From NCBI GenBank assembly GCA_012521335.1, contig JAAYMM010000076.1, positions 1 to 34,174 of the forward strand: DNA of 34,174 bases, read 5' to 3'. The DNA is from Bacillota bacterium (GTDB lineage: Bacteria; Bacillota; Limnochordia; Darwinibacteriales; Darwinibacteriaceae). The notes beneath the pieces are model-generated. The model saw only the letters and a list, made by a program, of their open reading frames with translations. It did no database searches and was not told where the DNA came from. A program made the position numbers and the translations under genes. This document shows positions 15,988 to 25,176 of this stretch, in pieces (position 1 is the first letter of the stretch; every line of letters starts with the position of its first letter).

Positions 15988-17294
15988 TCCACCTCCACGA
16001 TTTTGAACACATCGTCGCGCAGAGGAACAAGGAGGTCCTGCCCAATTCTCAGCCGGTAGGGATCAACGTCGTTGAGGTCAATAATGTCGTTGATAAACGT
16101 CTGGCTGGGAGGAGCCTGGAAACGATTGGCGATGGCCCAGATGGTATCATGGCGCTTGATCTTCAGCACTAAAGCCAGCTGTTTGGGAGGCTGCTCGAAG
16201 CGCACTGGGACAGGAGCCATGCTGTCCTCCGTTACCTGCACTTCAGCCTGAGCAAGATCTTGCGCAGAAGCTGCGTATGTATCTGGCTCCGCTGATTCCG
16301 CGGGCGAAACCACCTCCGCCAGCACCGCCACCGCGGCGACCTGGGCGGGTGGTTCTGGGACGATTTCCTCTGGTTCATCGGCGAGTGCATCGGCTGTAGA
16401 TTCCTCAGCATAGGGTGCTGCAGCCAAGGCCGCTACCGCCTGCCCTTCAATGGCCTCGGCCAGAGCTTCGAGTTTTTCTGCAGTAGTTTCGGCATGCTCA
16501 GCAACCTGATCAGAGAGGGCGCGCAGAGCTTCAGCCAGACGCTGGATGGCCAGGTCCTGTTCCGCACCTTGATCCTGCACGCTGGTCAGGGCTGCTTGAA
16601 TCTCTGCCAGCTGGTCAGAGAGGCCAGCTGCGGACTGATCCATTGCTTGGAGGCTGGCCAGTACCGCATTAAGATCTACCCCTTCCCACATGCCAGCCAG
16701 TGACTGCAGCTGGGTTGAGGTGGCCGCGGCCTGTTCCGCCACCTGAGCGGATAAGGTGCGCAGGGCGGCTGCTAAAGCTTCCACCTCGAGCCCCTGCGCT
16801 GTACTCTGGGTCTCCAGGCCCGCAAGGCCGTCCTGGAGTTGGGCAACCTGCTCTGCAAGGCGGGCCAGGGAGTGATCCATGGACTGCACAGTCTGCAGCA
16901 GGGCATCAAGTTCGCTGGCCTCCGGATCAACTGCTAGAGCCTGCAGCTGGGCCAAGGCGGATTCCGCCTGGGCGCTGATGTCGGAGCTAAAGCTTAAGAC
17001 TGTATCCCCCAAGGATTCTACCGCAGTGCCCTGCTGGGCCACGCGCGCCTGAAGATCAGCGAAGCTCACGTGGAGCTGAGCCACCTGGGCTGTCAAATCG
17101 GAAATAGAGCTGCCCATGGACTGCACTGCTGCCACCAGCTGTTCCAGCTCAGCTAGTTCCGCCAACGCCGGTTCAGGTTCTGGGGGCGGGGAGAATCGGG
17201 TGACGCCCAAGAGATAGCCGCTGGCCAGAAGGGCGAGGGTGAACAGCGCACCGGCCACAAATCGGAAAGCTGTACTTCCAACGCGTTGTTCCAT
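15984..17294 (-). CDS. Membrane coiled-coil repeat protein with C-terminal LysM domain
   Basis: N-terminal TM, long Ala/Leu/Gln heptad-like region, C-terminal IKRHDTIWAIANRFQAPPSQTFINDIIDLNDVDPYRLRIGQDLLVPL (LysM). Confidence 0.8.
   Translation of the reverse strand: MEQRVGSTAFRFVAGALFTLALLASGYLLGVTRFSPPPEPEPALAELAELEQLVAAVQSMGSSISDLTAQVAQLHVSFADLQARVAQQGTAVESLGDTVLSFSSDISAQAESALAQLQALAVDPEASELDALLQTVQSMDHSLARLAEQVAQLQDGLAGLETQSTAQGLEVEALAAALRTLSAQVAEQAAATSTQLQSLAGMWEGVDLNAVLASLQAMDQSAAGLSDQLAEIQAALTSVQDQGAEQDLAIQRLAEALRALSDQVAEHAETTAEKLEALAEAIEGQAVAALAAAPYAEESTADALADEPEEIVPEPPAQVAAVAVLAEVVSPAESAEPDTYAASAQDLAQAEVQVTEDSMAPVPVRFEQPPKQLALVLKIKRHDTIWAIANRFQAPPSQTFINDIIDLNDVDPYRLRIGQDLLVPLRDDVFKIVEVE
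16446..17156 (-). repeat. Three about 79-aa (about 237-bp) degenerate repeats within the LysM protein
   Basis: 'VQSM', 'VQSMD' and 'LQAMD' methionines at residues 60, 139 and 218, exactly 79 aa apart, with flanking similarity (L..QVAQL ... VE.LA..LR.LS.QVAE.A). Confidence 0.7.
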
Positions 17295-17423
17295 AAGCCG
17301 TGCTCAGTCCTTTCTGCAGAACTGTGGTTAGTTACGCTCATTATTCCACTGCAGCGGAGGGAACTCCTTCCATATTCACCGGGAAACGAGCAGGTGGGGA
17401 TCGGGGCAGAGTATTTTTAGCAC

Positions 17424-17459
17424 AAAGAATCCCAAGCAGGCTGGCGGTCTGCTTGGGAT
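17424..17459 (-). terminator. Terminator of the YmaF gene
   Basis: ATCCCAAGCAG-accgccagc-CTGCTTGGGAT then TCTTT on the minus strand. Confidence 0.7.
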
Positions 17460-17468
17460 GGGCGAGCC

Positions 17469-17921
17469 TCAAGCTCTGATGGGGTCGTCGATTAGGGTGG
17501 CGAAGACAAACTCATGCACATGGCCGCGGTTGAGGGTGCTGATTCCGCTGGCGAAGTGCACATGACGGCCGTTGCCCAGGAAAATGGACGGCCCGGTGAA
17601 TCCACCGATTTCGTGCAGATGGATTTCGGTGAAGTCGGTGCTCAGCTCAAAAGAGTGGATATGGTCACCGTTGCCGATGGGGATCACCTGGCCGGTCATG
17701 CCAGCAAAGCGGTGGTTGTGAGGGATATCAGGGAAGACGGCCGTGCTGCCCTGAATCTCGTGGACGTGGGTTTGGGTGGAGATAACTCCCGGGGCCTGGG
17801 TGAAACCTGCGTTGTTCAGAACAATCCCTCCCGTTTCAGTGCTTTGTACAGTATATGTGGGACAGCTCTTGCAGGTACAGGGCTTAGGCACTAATTGGAA
17901 CGGGGTTGCGCCAGGCTGCAC
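17469..17921 (-). CDS. YmaF family His-rich repeat protein
   Basis: Regularly spaced HxH motifs: THVHEI, HNHRFAG, GDHIHSF, IHLHEI, RHVHFA, GHVHEFVFATLIDDPI. Confidence 0.78.
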   Translation of the reverse strand: MQPGATPFQLVPKPCTCKSCPTYTVQSTETGGIVLNNAGFTQAPGVISTQTHVHEIQGSTAVFPDIPHNHRFAGMTGQVIPIGNGDHIHSFELSTDFTEIHLHEIGGFTGPSIFLGNGRHVHFASGISTLNRGHVHEFVFATLIDDPIRA

Positions 17922-18028
17922 AGGTATCGAAGGGGAGGTTCTTCAGGCAGGTATTGGCCGGCGGTTGGAGAACACTTGCAGCAGAAGCGACTGCTGAATC
18001 AGGGGCAGCGCAGCGGGGAGATGAGAGC

Positions 18029-19057
18029 ATGTGGAGTCAGGACAGGGCCGGCAAACAGGAGCTTAGGGCCATGTACGAGGCGGCTATCGCCTTCAGGGAG
18101 GCGGAGCCGTGGCGCCGGCTGTACGATGCGGATCTGATTGCTGTGGAAAATCCCGCAGATGGGACGATCGGCTATTGCTCAGTCATGGGGCGCATGGGTC
18201 AGCACTATGGGTTCTGTGTGTTCTTGGGCGCAAGAGGTTTGGCGGGTTTCTTCCGCCTTTTGGAACTGGGCGATGATGAGGACGGTTTTGCCGATGCAGC
18301 TTTTGCCCAGGATTACATCATGTGCTCCTTTGAGGACCGGGACCAGCTCGATGGGGAGGATCTGCAGGAGATCGCCAGCTTGGGCCTAACGTTCCACGGC
18401 CGCCATGCCTGGCCGCAGTTCCGCCGCTATGAGCCTGGTTACCCTCCCTGGTATTTGGATCGGGCGGATGTCCTGTTCATAACTCACGCGCTGCGGCAGG
18501 TGCTGGTAGTCCTGGAGCAGATGCAGGTGGGTGAGGCGGAGGTAGACTTTGACCTTGGGCGTACCGTGTTGCGGCAGAGCGAAAGGCGCGACGGGCAGCT
18601 GGTTTGGCATACCAAGCCTTGGGAACTGAGCAAACCTGTTGTGGTTTATGAACCTTTGGAAATCGAGAGTGAGCTCATCCTTTGGCAGGTGCGCAAGGCG
18701 CCCCGCAGCCTAAGAGCGGTGTGGGAAGTGGATCTGCGCTACCTGCCAGTCGTGGTTCAGGAAGACCAGGCGGAGCGGCCCCGCTTTCCCCGGGGATTTC
18801 TGCTGGCTGACCACACCACCGGCATGATCTTGGACTGCCACGCCTATGAGGACCCTTCCGAAGACGCCCACCAGGTGATTGCGCGGCTGACACAGCACAT
18901 CACCAACTACGGCCTGCCCAAGGAAATCAGAGTGAAATCGGAGTTGCTGGAGGCTCTCCTCGCTGACTTCTGCAGCAAGGCTGGCTTGAACCTGAAGCGG
19001 GTGAGCTCCCTGCCCAAGGTGGAGTACTTCTTGGGAGAACTGGAGCAGGGATTCTAG
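18029..19057 (+). CDS. Hypothetical protein, possibly DUF7309/DUF6930-like
   Basis: ORF with start ATG18029 (MWSQDRAGKQELRAMYEAAIAFREAEPWRRLYDADLIAVENP...). Family assignment from memory of similar proteins. Confidence 0.55.
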   Translation: MWSQDRAGKQELRAMYEAAIAFREAEPWRRLYDADLIAVENPADGTIGYCSVMGRMGQHYGFCVFLGARGLAGFFRLLELGDDEDGFADAAFAQDYIMCSFEDRDQLDGEDLQEIASLGLTFHGRHAWPQFRRYEPGYPPWYLDRADVLFITHALRQVLVVLEQMQVGEAEVDFDLGRTVLRQSERRDGQLVWHTKPWELSKPVVVYEPLEIESELILWQVRKAPRSLRAVWEVDLRYLPVVVQEDQAERPRFPRGFLLADHTTGMILDCHAYEDPSEDAHQVIARLTQHITNYGLPKEIRVKSELLEALLADFCSKAGLNLKRVSSLPKVEYFLGELEQGF

Positions 19058-19065
19058 CCTGCTCC
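19042..19065. terminator. Small hairpin shared by convergent genes
   Basis: GGAGCAGG-gattctag-CCTGCTCC, with the stop codon of the + gene in the loop. Confidence 0.4.
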
Positions 19066-19066
19066 C

Positions 19067-20077
19067 TTACAGAAAGACCACTTCCTGCATTTCCGATCTG
19101 AAGACATCCCGGGCTTTTTCCACGATCAACTTCTGCTCATTTTTGCGCAGCGGCCGGAAAGGCGTGACCAGGATCTTGGCCCCCTCCTTTTTCCAGCGCG
19201 CTTTGAGCCTGCCCCGGAGGAGAATGGTGGGGAAGACAATCCCAGTATTGGTGGTGACCTTCGCCTTATCTTCATCATCGAGGAAGCGGCTTCGATCTTT
19301 GTAGCCCATGATCAGCTGATCAAAACCGGCGAGGAAAAGGCACTCGGGAATCGCTCCTTCGGTGGGTAGTTCGCCGAGGTAGAAGTACTCCCGGCCTTGA
19401 TAGGAGATGCTGCGCAGCGGCAGGTTGGCTTCTTCTACCAGCTGTGCGGTTTCCCGGACCCGCCAGCCGGTGAAATAGGCGCAGTCACTGAGGGTGGCCG
19501 GACCGAAGGCGCGGAAGTAACGGCGGATCACCTCTTTACGCGCTTCTCCTGTCTCCATGAGGGTGGGGGAGCAGGGGACGAAATGCTTCGCTGTACTCAC
19601 GGCGTAGGCGATCATGCCCCGGCTGCACATGTCTCTCAAAAGGCCGCCCCAGCCGTAGAACACGCTCTCCAAGGTCTCCCGCTCCATGCCTGCTTCCAGG
19701 CATTTTTCTTTTAGGGCCTCCCTTTCCGTGATTCCCGCGGCGATCCAGTTGCGCAGGCGCTCTGCCCAATAGGGTTTGAGGGCAGGATCTAGACCCCAGC
19801 GGTCATCCCAGGTGTCGGCCACCCCCACCGCGGACAGGAACAGTCCTAAATCCTCTTCCAACACGGCGTGGAGTGTGCCCCGAAAGGTCCAGGTCTTGAC
19901 CAATCCCTGCTGCCAGGTATCCTCGGTGAAATCCGCAGCTCTGATCTGCAGGGCATACTTGGGGTTGTTGGCAAATTGAGACTGCAGACCCAAAAGGTCA
20001 GCAACCACCGTGGCTTTGTCTGCTTTTTGCAGCAGGTGCAGATTGCGCAGGGAAGCATAGTGTAACTGTTCCAGCAT
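19067..20077 (-). CDS. Winged-helix DNA-binding domain protein (AlkZ/YcaQ-like)
   Basis: LLGLQSQFANNPKYALQIR, TWTFRGTLHAV (T-RGTLH) and C-terminal 'LAGFDQLIMGYKDRSRFLD' motifs of the HTH_42/AlkZ family. MLEQLHY start preferred over the tracked start at 20128. Confidence 0.8.
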   Translation of the reverse strand: MLEQLHYASLRNLHLLQKADKATVVADLLGLQSQFANNPKYALQIRAADFTEDTWQQGLVKTWTFRGTLHAVLEEDLGLFLSAVGVADTWDDRWGLDPALKPYWAERLRNWIAAGITEREALKEKCLEAGMERETLESVFYGWGGLLRDMCSRGMIAYAVSTAKHFVPCSPTLMETGEARKEVIRRYFRAFGPATLSDCAYFTGWRVRETAQLVEEANLPLRSISYQGREYFYLGELPTEGAIPECLFLAGFDQLIMGYKDRSRFLDDEDKAKVTTNTGIVFPTILLRGRLKARWKKEGAKILVTPFRPLRKNEQKLIVEKARDVFRSEMQEVVFL

Positions 20078-20208
20078 GAAAAGTCGCTCCTTTGCTCGTG
20101 AAATGCCCCAGCTTAGTTTTGAAGACATTTCGCCGCGGGGCGTTGGATCCCTCCGCCGGTTCTGCCTGGGCTCCGGCGGCGTATGATCGAAAGAAGGAAG
20201 GTGATGGC

Positions 20209-20589
20209 ATGTCGGGGAGACTTACCAAGAGCGGTGTGGCCCTGATCATCATCGGTGGAACTCTGACCGTCGTCGGCCTAGTGCTGTTTCTGCGCGTCCT
20301 TTTGGCCTTGGGACACCTGGGTGTTCCTTTTCCCACCCCGTTCAGCATGCCGGGCTGGCGTAATGCTCTGCCTGTTCAGGGAGCCATGGTGGGCTTGGTT
20401 CTCTTGGGTGTAGGAAGTTATCTGGTGAAGATTGGCCTTGGCTTGACGCTGGTGGGGCACTCGGACAGCATTGCCAGCTGGCTGCGGCGCTTGGTTCGCG
20501 GCGAGCGGGCGGAGCAGAGCTGTCCCAACTGCGGGGCGGCCGTACCCAGCACTGCCAACTTCTGCAGCCAGTGCGGCACCCGCCTTTAG
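20209..20589 (+). CDS. Two-TM membrane protein with C-terminal zinc ribbon
   Basis: C-terminus CPNCGAAVPSTANFCSQCGTRL. Two hydrophobic segments. SD GGAAGG before ATG20209. Confidence 0.7.
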   Translation: MSGRLTKSGVALIIIGGTLTVVGLVLFLRVLLALGHLGVPFPTPFSMPGWRNALPVQGAMVGLVLLGVGSYLVKIGLGLTLVGHSDSIASWLRRLVRGERAEQSCPNCGAAVPSTANFCSQCGTRL

Positions 20590-20845
20590 CATTCCACAGT
20601 CCGCGTGGCGATGAAGCATTTAGTGTGGCGATCCAGGATGTCTCCTCCAGCACTAACCTCGTAAAGACGGTCAGTACGAAGCCCGCTTGGAGCTGGCCTG
20701 GCGGGTGTTAAGTAGACCTCCCAGCTGCCCTGCCCCTTCCTTAGTTGCTCTCGGTTGGCGTTTCTTCAAGGCTTTTGACCCGAAACAGGCAAGTCCTTCT
20801 TATTCGTTCCAGAACCCCCACAAAAATCTCTTTACACTGAGAACG

Positions 20846-20874
20846 TTGCCCCTCCACCCTGGATCTTCTACAAT
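20846..20874 (+). promoter_or_regulatory. Possible sigma-A-like promoter (TTGCCC-17-TACAAT)
   Basis: Position and spacing upstream of the GltD-like gene. Confidence 0.35.
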
Positions 20875-20925
20875 AGCGTCATGAGTTTGCAGCTTAGCTT
20901 AAGGGACGGGGAAGGAGATGCAGCC

Positions 20926-22167
20926 ATGAGCAAGCATGTCATAGAGGATGCCATGAGGTGTCTGCAGTGCAGGACGCCCATGTGCAGTAAGGGGTGTCCC
21001 GTGGCAACGCCCATCCGGGAAGCCATACGTTTGCTCTTGGACAGCAAAACCGCCGAGGCTGGCCAGATGCTCTTTGAAAACAATCCCCTGTCTTTGGTGT
21101 GCAGCCATGTCTGCCCCCAAGAGAACCAATGTGAGGGTCACTGCGTGCTGGGGAGGAAAGGGTCGCCAGTCCAGATCAGCGCCATGGAGCAGTACATTTC
21201 CGACTATTATCTCAATATCCATAGACCCCATGTATCTCAGAGAACCAGAGGAAAGGTGGCCATTGTGGGTTCAGGCCCTGCGGGGTTAACCATCGCCTTT
21301 CTGCTGTCGCGGCGCGATTTTGATGTGACCATTTTCGAGGCCAACGACCGCGTGGGGGGTATTCTGCGCTACGGCATTCCTGAGTTTAGGCTGCCCAGAA
21401 GGGTGCTGGATCGGCTCATGGATGCCCTGTTTGAGAGTGGAGTGCGCATCAGGCCCAACACCGCCATCGGCACCACCTTAACTGTGGATGACCTCTTCCG
21501 CGATGGATATCAGGCCATTTTCTTGGGCACAGGCGTGTGGCGCCCGCACCGCTTGAACATTCCCGGGGAGAGTCTAGGACACGTGCACTATGCCATTGAG
21601 TATCTGCGTAACCCCAGGGTCTACCGGCTGGGGAAAACGGTGGCCGTGATCGGTGCAGGCAATGTGGCCATGGATGTGGCTCGTACTGCTTTCCGCCATG
21701 GGGCGGAGGAAGTGTATGTGATCGCTAGGCGCGGTGAAGAAGCCCTGGCGGCGCGCCCCATTGAGGTGCAGTTTGCCAAGATCGATGGTGCGGAGATCAT
21801 GTGCTACAAGGAACCGGTGCGCATTGTGGAGGAGGGCGTTGTTCTGGCCGACACTCGCATCGAGCAGGACCCCGAGGGTAGGGAGAGGGTAGTACGCCTC
21901 GAAGGAACAGAAACGCTGTTTCCTGTAGATTCCGTGATCATTGCCGTGGGCCAGGGGCCGCGGGCGGTGATCGTATCTTCCACCCAGGGTATTGAAGTGA
22001 CAGAAAAGGGCCTCGTGGCAGTGGACGACAGCGGACGGACCAGCCGGGCCGGGGTGTTTGCCTCCGGTGATGTGGTCACCGGCGCCAAAACGGTGGTGGA
22101 GGCCGTGCGCCGGTCCAAGAAAGTGGCCGACGCCATAGAAGAGTATGTAGACAGTCTGACTAGATGA
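20926..22167 (+). CDS. Glutamate synthase small subunit-like FAD/NAD(P) oxidoreductase
   Basis: AMRCLQCRTPMCSKGCPV, CPQENQCEGHCV, KVAIVGSGPAGLTIAFLL, VAVIGAGNVAMDVA. SD AAGGAGA before ATG20926; the tracked start is 20881. Confidence 0.88.
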   Translation: MSKHVIEDAMRCLQCRTPMCSKGCPVATPIREAIRLLLDSKTAEAGQMLFENNPLSLVCSHVCPQENQCEGHCVLGRKGSPVQISAMEQYISDYYLNIHRPHVSQRTRGKVAIVGSGPAGLTIAFLLSRRDFDVTIFEANDRVGGILRYGIPEFRLPRRVLDRLMDALFESGVRIRPNTAIGTTLTVDDLFRDGYQAIFLGTGVWRPHRLNIPGESLGHVHYAIEYLRNPRVYRLGKTVAVIGAGNVAMDVARTAFRHGAEEVYVIARRGEEALAARPIEVQFAKIDGAEIMCYKEPVRIVEEGVVLADTRIEQDPEGRERVVRLEGTETLFPVDSVIIAVGQGPRAVIVSSTQGIEVTEKGLVAVDDSGRTSRAGVFASGDVVTGAKTVVEAVRRSKKVADAIEEYVDSLTR

Positions 22168-22168
22168 G

Positions 22169-22196
22169 TAAAAAGAGGGGCAGCCCTCTTTTTTTG
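22169..22196 (+). terminator. Rho-independent terminator
   Basis: AAAAAGAGGG-gcag-CCCTCTTTTTTT. Confidence 0.85.
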
Positions 22197-22277
22197 CTTG
22201 TGCGGGATCTGGCCGGCAGGAGAGCTGCCAACAGCGGTGGAAGTATTGGGAAAACATGGGAAAGGGGGCGCGGCGGA

Positions 22278-22778
22278 GTGCCCAAACTGGTTAACTTACA
22301 GGTAAAGGAACTGCCCCGTATGTATGTGGTGGGTAGAGCTATCCGGGTGAAAATGGACATGGAGGAGAACCCCATCCCTGCCCTTTGGGATAGGTGCTTT
22401 GCTGAGGGGACTTTTGAGACCCTAGAAGCTTTAGAAGACTACCATTTGGACAAGGATTACGTGGGTTGGCTGGGAGATTGGAGCGAGGACAGCTTCGTGT
22501 ATATCTGCGGAATGCTGATGAAACCTGAGGTGCCAGTGCCCGAGGGATTTGACTGGCGCGAACTCGCGCCGGCGAAGGCGGCCGTGGGCTGGATCAAGGG
22601 CAGGGTGCCTGAGGTCCTGTTCCACGCCCACGACCTTACGCTGGAGGCTCTGCTTGAAGCAGGGTATGAGCCGGACCACGGAGCGGGGTGGTCTATGGAG
22701 CTTTACAACTGTCCCCGGTACACCAATCCAGATGAGAACGGAGAGCTGATTCTGGATTACTACATCGCTGTTAAGTAA
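22278..22778 (+). CDS. GyrI-like / effector-binding (AraC_E_bind) domain protein
   Basis: VNLQVKELPRMYVVGRAIRVKMD...ENPIPALWDRCFAEGTFETLE...YICGMLMKPEVPVPEGFDWRELAP. GTG22278 preferred over the tracked start at 22164, which overlaps the terminator. Confidence 0.7.
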   Translation: MPKLVNLQVKELPRMYVVGRAIRVKMDMEENPIPALWDRCFAEGTFETLEALEDYHLDKDYVGWLGDWSEDSFVYICGMLMKPEVPVPEGFDWRELAPAKAAVGWIKGRVPEVLFHAHDLTLEALLEAGYEPDHGAGWSMELYNCPRYTNPDENGELILDYYIAVK

Positions 22779-22810
22779 GGAAGAGCGCACCCTCGGTGGT
22801 GCGCTTCCGT
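22779..22810. terminator. Terminator-like stem-loop between convergent genes
   Basis: GAAGAGCGCACC-ctcg-GTGGTGCGCTTCC. Confidence 0.55.
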
Positions 22811-22823
22811 TTGTAGAGAGGGT

Positions 22824-24650
22824 CTAGGCGTTCAGGAGCTGCATGAACTCTTCCCCGGTCATGGTCTCCTTAGCCAGAAGGTGCCGAGCCAGTTCATGGA
22901 GTTTGTCCATGTTGTCCTTGAGGATACTGATGGCTCGCTCGTGGGCCTTGTTGATCAGCTCCATCACCGCCTGGTCTACTTCCGCAGCGGTTTCCGAGGA
23001 GCAGGTGGGCATGGTATCTTCACCCAAGTAGGGGTTGGTAACAGTCTCCAGGGCCACCATGCCGAACTTGTCGCTCATGCCGTAGCGGGTGACCATGGCC
23101 CGGGCCAGGCGTGTGGCTTGTTCAATGTCATTGGCCGCACCTGTTGTGGCCGTGTTAAACACCAGCTCTTCCGCGGCCCGTCCGCCCGTGAGGGTGGCCA
23201 GCCGGGCGAAGGCTTCTTCTTTGGTCAAGAGGTAACGATCGTCTTCCTCAAGCTGCAGGGTGTAGCCCAAAGCGCCGGAGGTGCGGGGGATAATGGTGAT
23301 CTTGTGCACGGGTGCAGAGTTGGTCTGCTTGGCTGCCACCAAGGCGTGCCCGATTTCGTGGTAGGCGATGATCTCCCTTTCGCGAGGGGAAATGGTGGCG
23401 TTTTTCTTCTGGTAACCGGCGATAACCACTTCTACGCTCTCTTCTAGGTCTTCTTGTTCCACACGGGTTCTGCCCTGGCGCACGGCCCGGAGGGCCGCCT
23501 CGTTGATGATGTTGGCTAGATCTGCTCCCGAAGCACCGGCCGTGGCTCGGGCAATGGCTTCCAGGTCTACGCTGGGGTTCATGGCCACTTTTTTAGCATG
23601 TACCCGCAGAATGGCGATGCGGCCAGCGAGGTCAGGCAGTTCCACCGGAATGCGCCGGTCGAACCGGCCGGGCCTGAGCAGGGCCGGATCTAGGGATTCG
23701 GGCCTGTTGGTTGCCGCTAGGAGCACGACACCTTTGCGGGCATCGAAGCCGTCCATCTCCGTGAGCAGTTGGTTCAGAGTCTGCTCGCGCTCATCATTAC
23801 CGGCCAGACCGCTTTGGCCTCGTTTTTTGCCGATGGTGTCGATCTCATCGATGAACACGATACAGGGTGCCTTGGCCTGGGCTTGTTCAAAGAGGTCCCG
23901 CACTTTGGCCGCTCCCAGTCCTACGAACATCTCCACAAATTCTGAACCAGAAATGGAGAAGAAGGGTACGTTGGCCTCACCGGCTACAGCTTGAGCCAGC
24001 AGTGTCTTGCCCGTACCGGGAGGACCTACAAGCAGCGCCCCTTTGGGCAGCGTAGCTCCGATGCGGGTGTATTTCTCCGGGTCATGGAGGAAATCAACTA
24101 TCTCTTGCAGGGCTTCCTTGGCTTCTTCTTGCCCGGCGACATCGGCGAAAGTTTTACCCGTCTGGGCCTTCACATACACCCGGGCATTGCTCTTGCCAAA
24201 GGCCATGATGTTGCCCATCCTGGTCTGCAGCTTACTGGAAAACAGGCGCCCCAAGCCCAGGATGATCAGCACCGGGACAATGAAGCTGAACAGGTAGGTC
24301 AAGAGGGGATTGGGCTGGGTGGGTTTAATGCGGGAGAAGCGGATGTTGTTCTCGCTAGCCCTCAACCGCTCCACAAGATCGGGGTCTGGCATGACCACCG
24401 TGATGTAAGTCTGGCGTTCACCGTGGCGATCCAGGGCCACAAAGGCCAGTTCTTGGCCATCGGCGCTCATCTCCACTTCTAGAACGCGGCCTTCCTCCAA
24501 AGCAGTCAAGAAGGTGCTGTAGTCAACTTCAGTGAGTTGACGGCGCAGGAAACTGGGAAGGACAAAGGCGTTGATGATGATCAGGATCAGCAGGGATATA
24601 AGATAGTAGAAGATCAAAGGTTTTTTGGGCGTCTGCTTGGGGTCAGCCAT
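22824..24650 (-). CDS. ftsH: ATP-dependent zinc metalloprotease FtsH
   Basis: Walker [12 protein letters not shown], Walker [13 protein letters not shown] region [18 protein letters not shown], zinc motif HEIGH, N-terminal TMs. Confidence 0.95.
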   Translation of the reverse strand: MADPKQTPKKPLIFYYLISLLILIIINAFVLPSFLRRQLTEVDYSTFLTALEEGRVLEVEMSADGQELAFVALDRHGERQTYITVVMPDPDLVERLRASENNIRFSRIKPTQPNPLLTYLFSFIVPVLIILGLGRLFSSKLQTRMGNIMAFGKSNARVYVKAQTGKTFADVAGQEEAKEALQEIVDFLHDPEKYTRIGATLPKGALLVGPPGTGKTLLAQAVAGEANVPFFSISGSEFVEMFVGLGAAKVRDLFEQAQAKAPCIVFIDEIDTIGKKRGQSGLAGNDEREQTLNQLLTEMDGFDARKGVVLLAATNRPESLDPALLRPGRFDRRIPVELPDLAGRIAILRVHAKKVAMNPSVDLEAIARATAGASGADLANIINEAALRAVRQGRTRVEQEDLEESVEVVIAGYQKKNATISPREREIIAYHEIGHALVAAKQTNSAPVHKITIIPRTSGALGYTLQLEEDDRYLLTKEEAFARLATLTGGRAAEELVFNTATTGAANDIEQATRLARAMVTRYGMSDKFGMVALETVTNPYLGEDTMPTCSSETAAEVDQAVMELINKAHERAISILKDNMDKLHELARHLLAKETMTGEEFMQLLNA

Positions 24651-24653
24651 GGT

Positions 24654-25121
24654 CTACCTCCTCCCTTGCGCGTTTTCAAAAGCTCGGTTTAGGCTGTTCA
24701 CTACTTCTTGGAGCTTTTCCATGCCGCTAATAATCCGCTCAAAGTCAGCGGTGGAATACCGCTGGAGCACAGGGTCAAAACGGCTGCTCAGCTCCTGTTC
24801 AACGCGGGAGAGCACACTCTGCCCAGCAGGCGTGAGGGCAATGAGGACCATGCGTTCATCTTCTGGGCTGCGCTCGCGGCTGAGGAGCCCTTTCTTCTCC
24901 AGTGCTTTGCACATGGCTGAAGCATTGCCTGGTGCAGAGCCCAAGGCCTGGCTCAGTTCACCCACGGTGATCTCGCCCTGGTGATGCACTTCTACCAGCA
25001 TGCGCATTTGGCCCATGGTGATTCCATGGGACTGCACGATGGTGCCTAGAGGGCCGTCGAGGCTTTGGCTGATAGCCCGAAACAGCTGCCACAGGTGATG
25101 CTGGAATTCTCGAATATCCAT
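24654..25121 (-). CDS. MarR family transcriptional regulator
   Basis: wHTH (GITMGQMRMLVEVHHQGEITVGELSQALGSAPGNASAMCKALEKKGLLSRERSPEDERMVLIALT). Start MDIREF after SD AGGAGGGG. Confidence 0.9.
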   Translation of the reverse strand: MDIREFQHHLWQLFRAISQSLDGPLGTIVQSHGITMGQMRMLVEVHHQGEITVGELSQALGSAPGNASAMCKALEKKGLLSRERSPEDERMVLIALTPAGQSVLSRVEQELSSRFDPVLQRYSTADFERIISGMEKLQEVVNSLNRAFENAQGRR

Positions 25122-25158
25122 GGGGCCCCTCCTTTGCTTATGTGTATAAAAGAATATA

Positions 25159-25176
25159 AGCATATAATGTTATGCT
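25159..25176. promoter_or_regulatory. Candidate MarR operator (AGCATA-TAATGT-TATGCT)
   Basis: Perfect 6-bp dyad in the AT-rich divergent intergenic region. Confidence 0.4.

Noticed and set aside
20590-20880. 290-bp intergenic region considered as a riboswitch or small gene
   Set aside because: No recognisable conserved RNA motif or credible SD-led small ORF. Only a weak promoter-like element near the GltD-like gene.
22881-24482. Several plus-strand ORFs opposite ftsH
   Set aside because: The minus strand is unambiguously FtsH; these are shadow frames.
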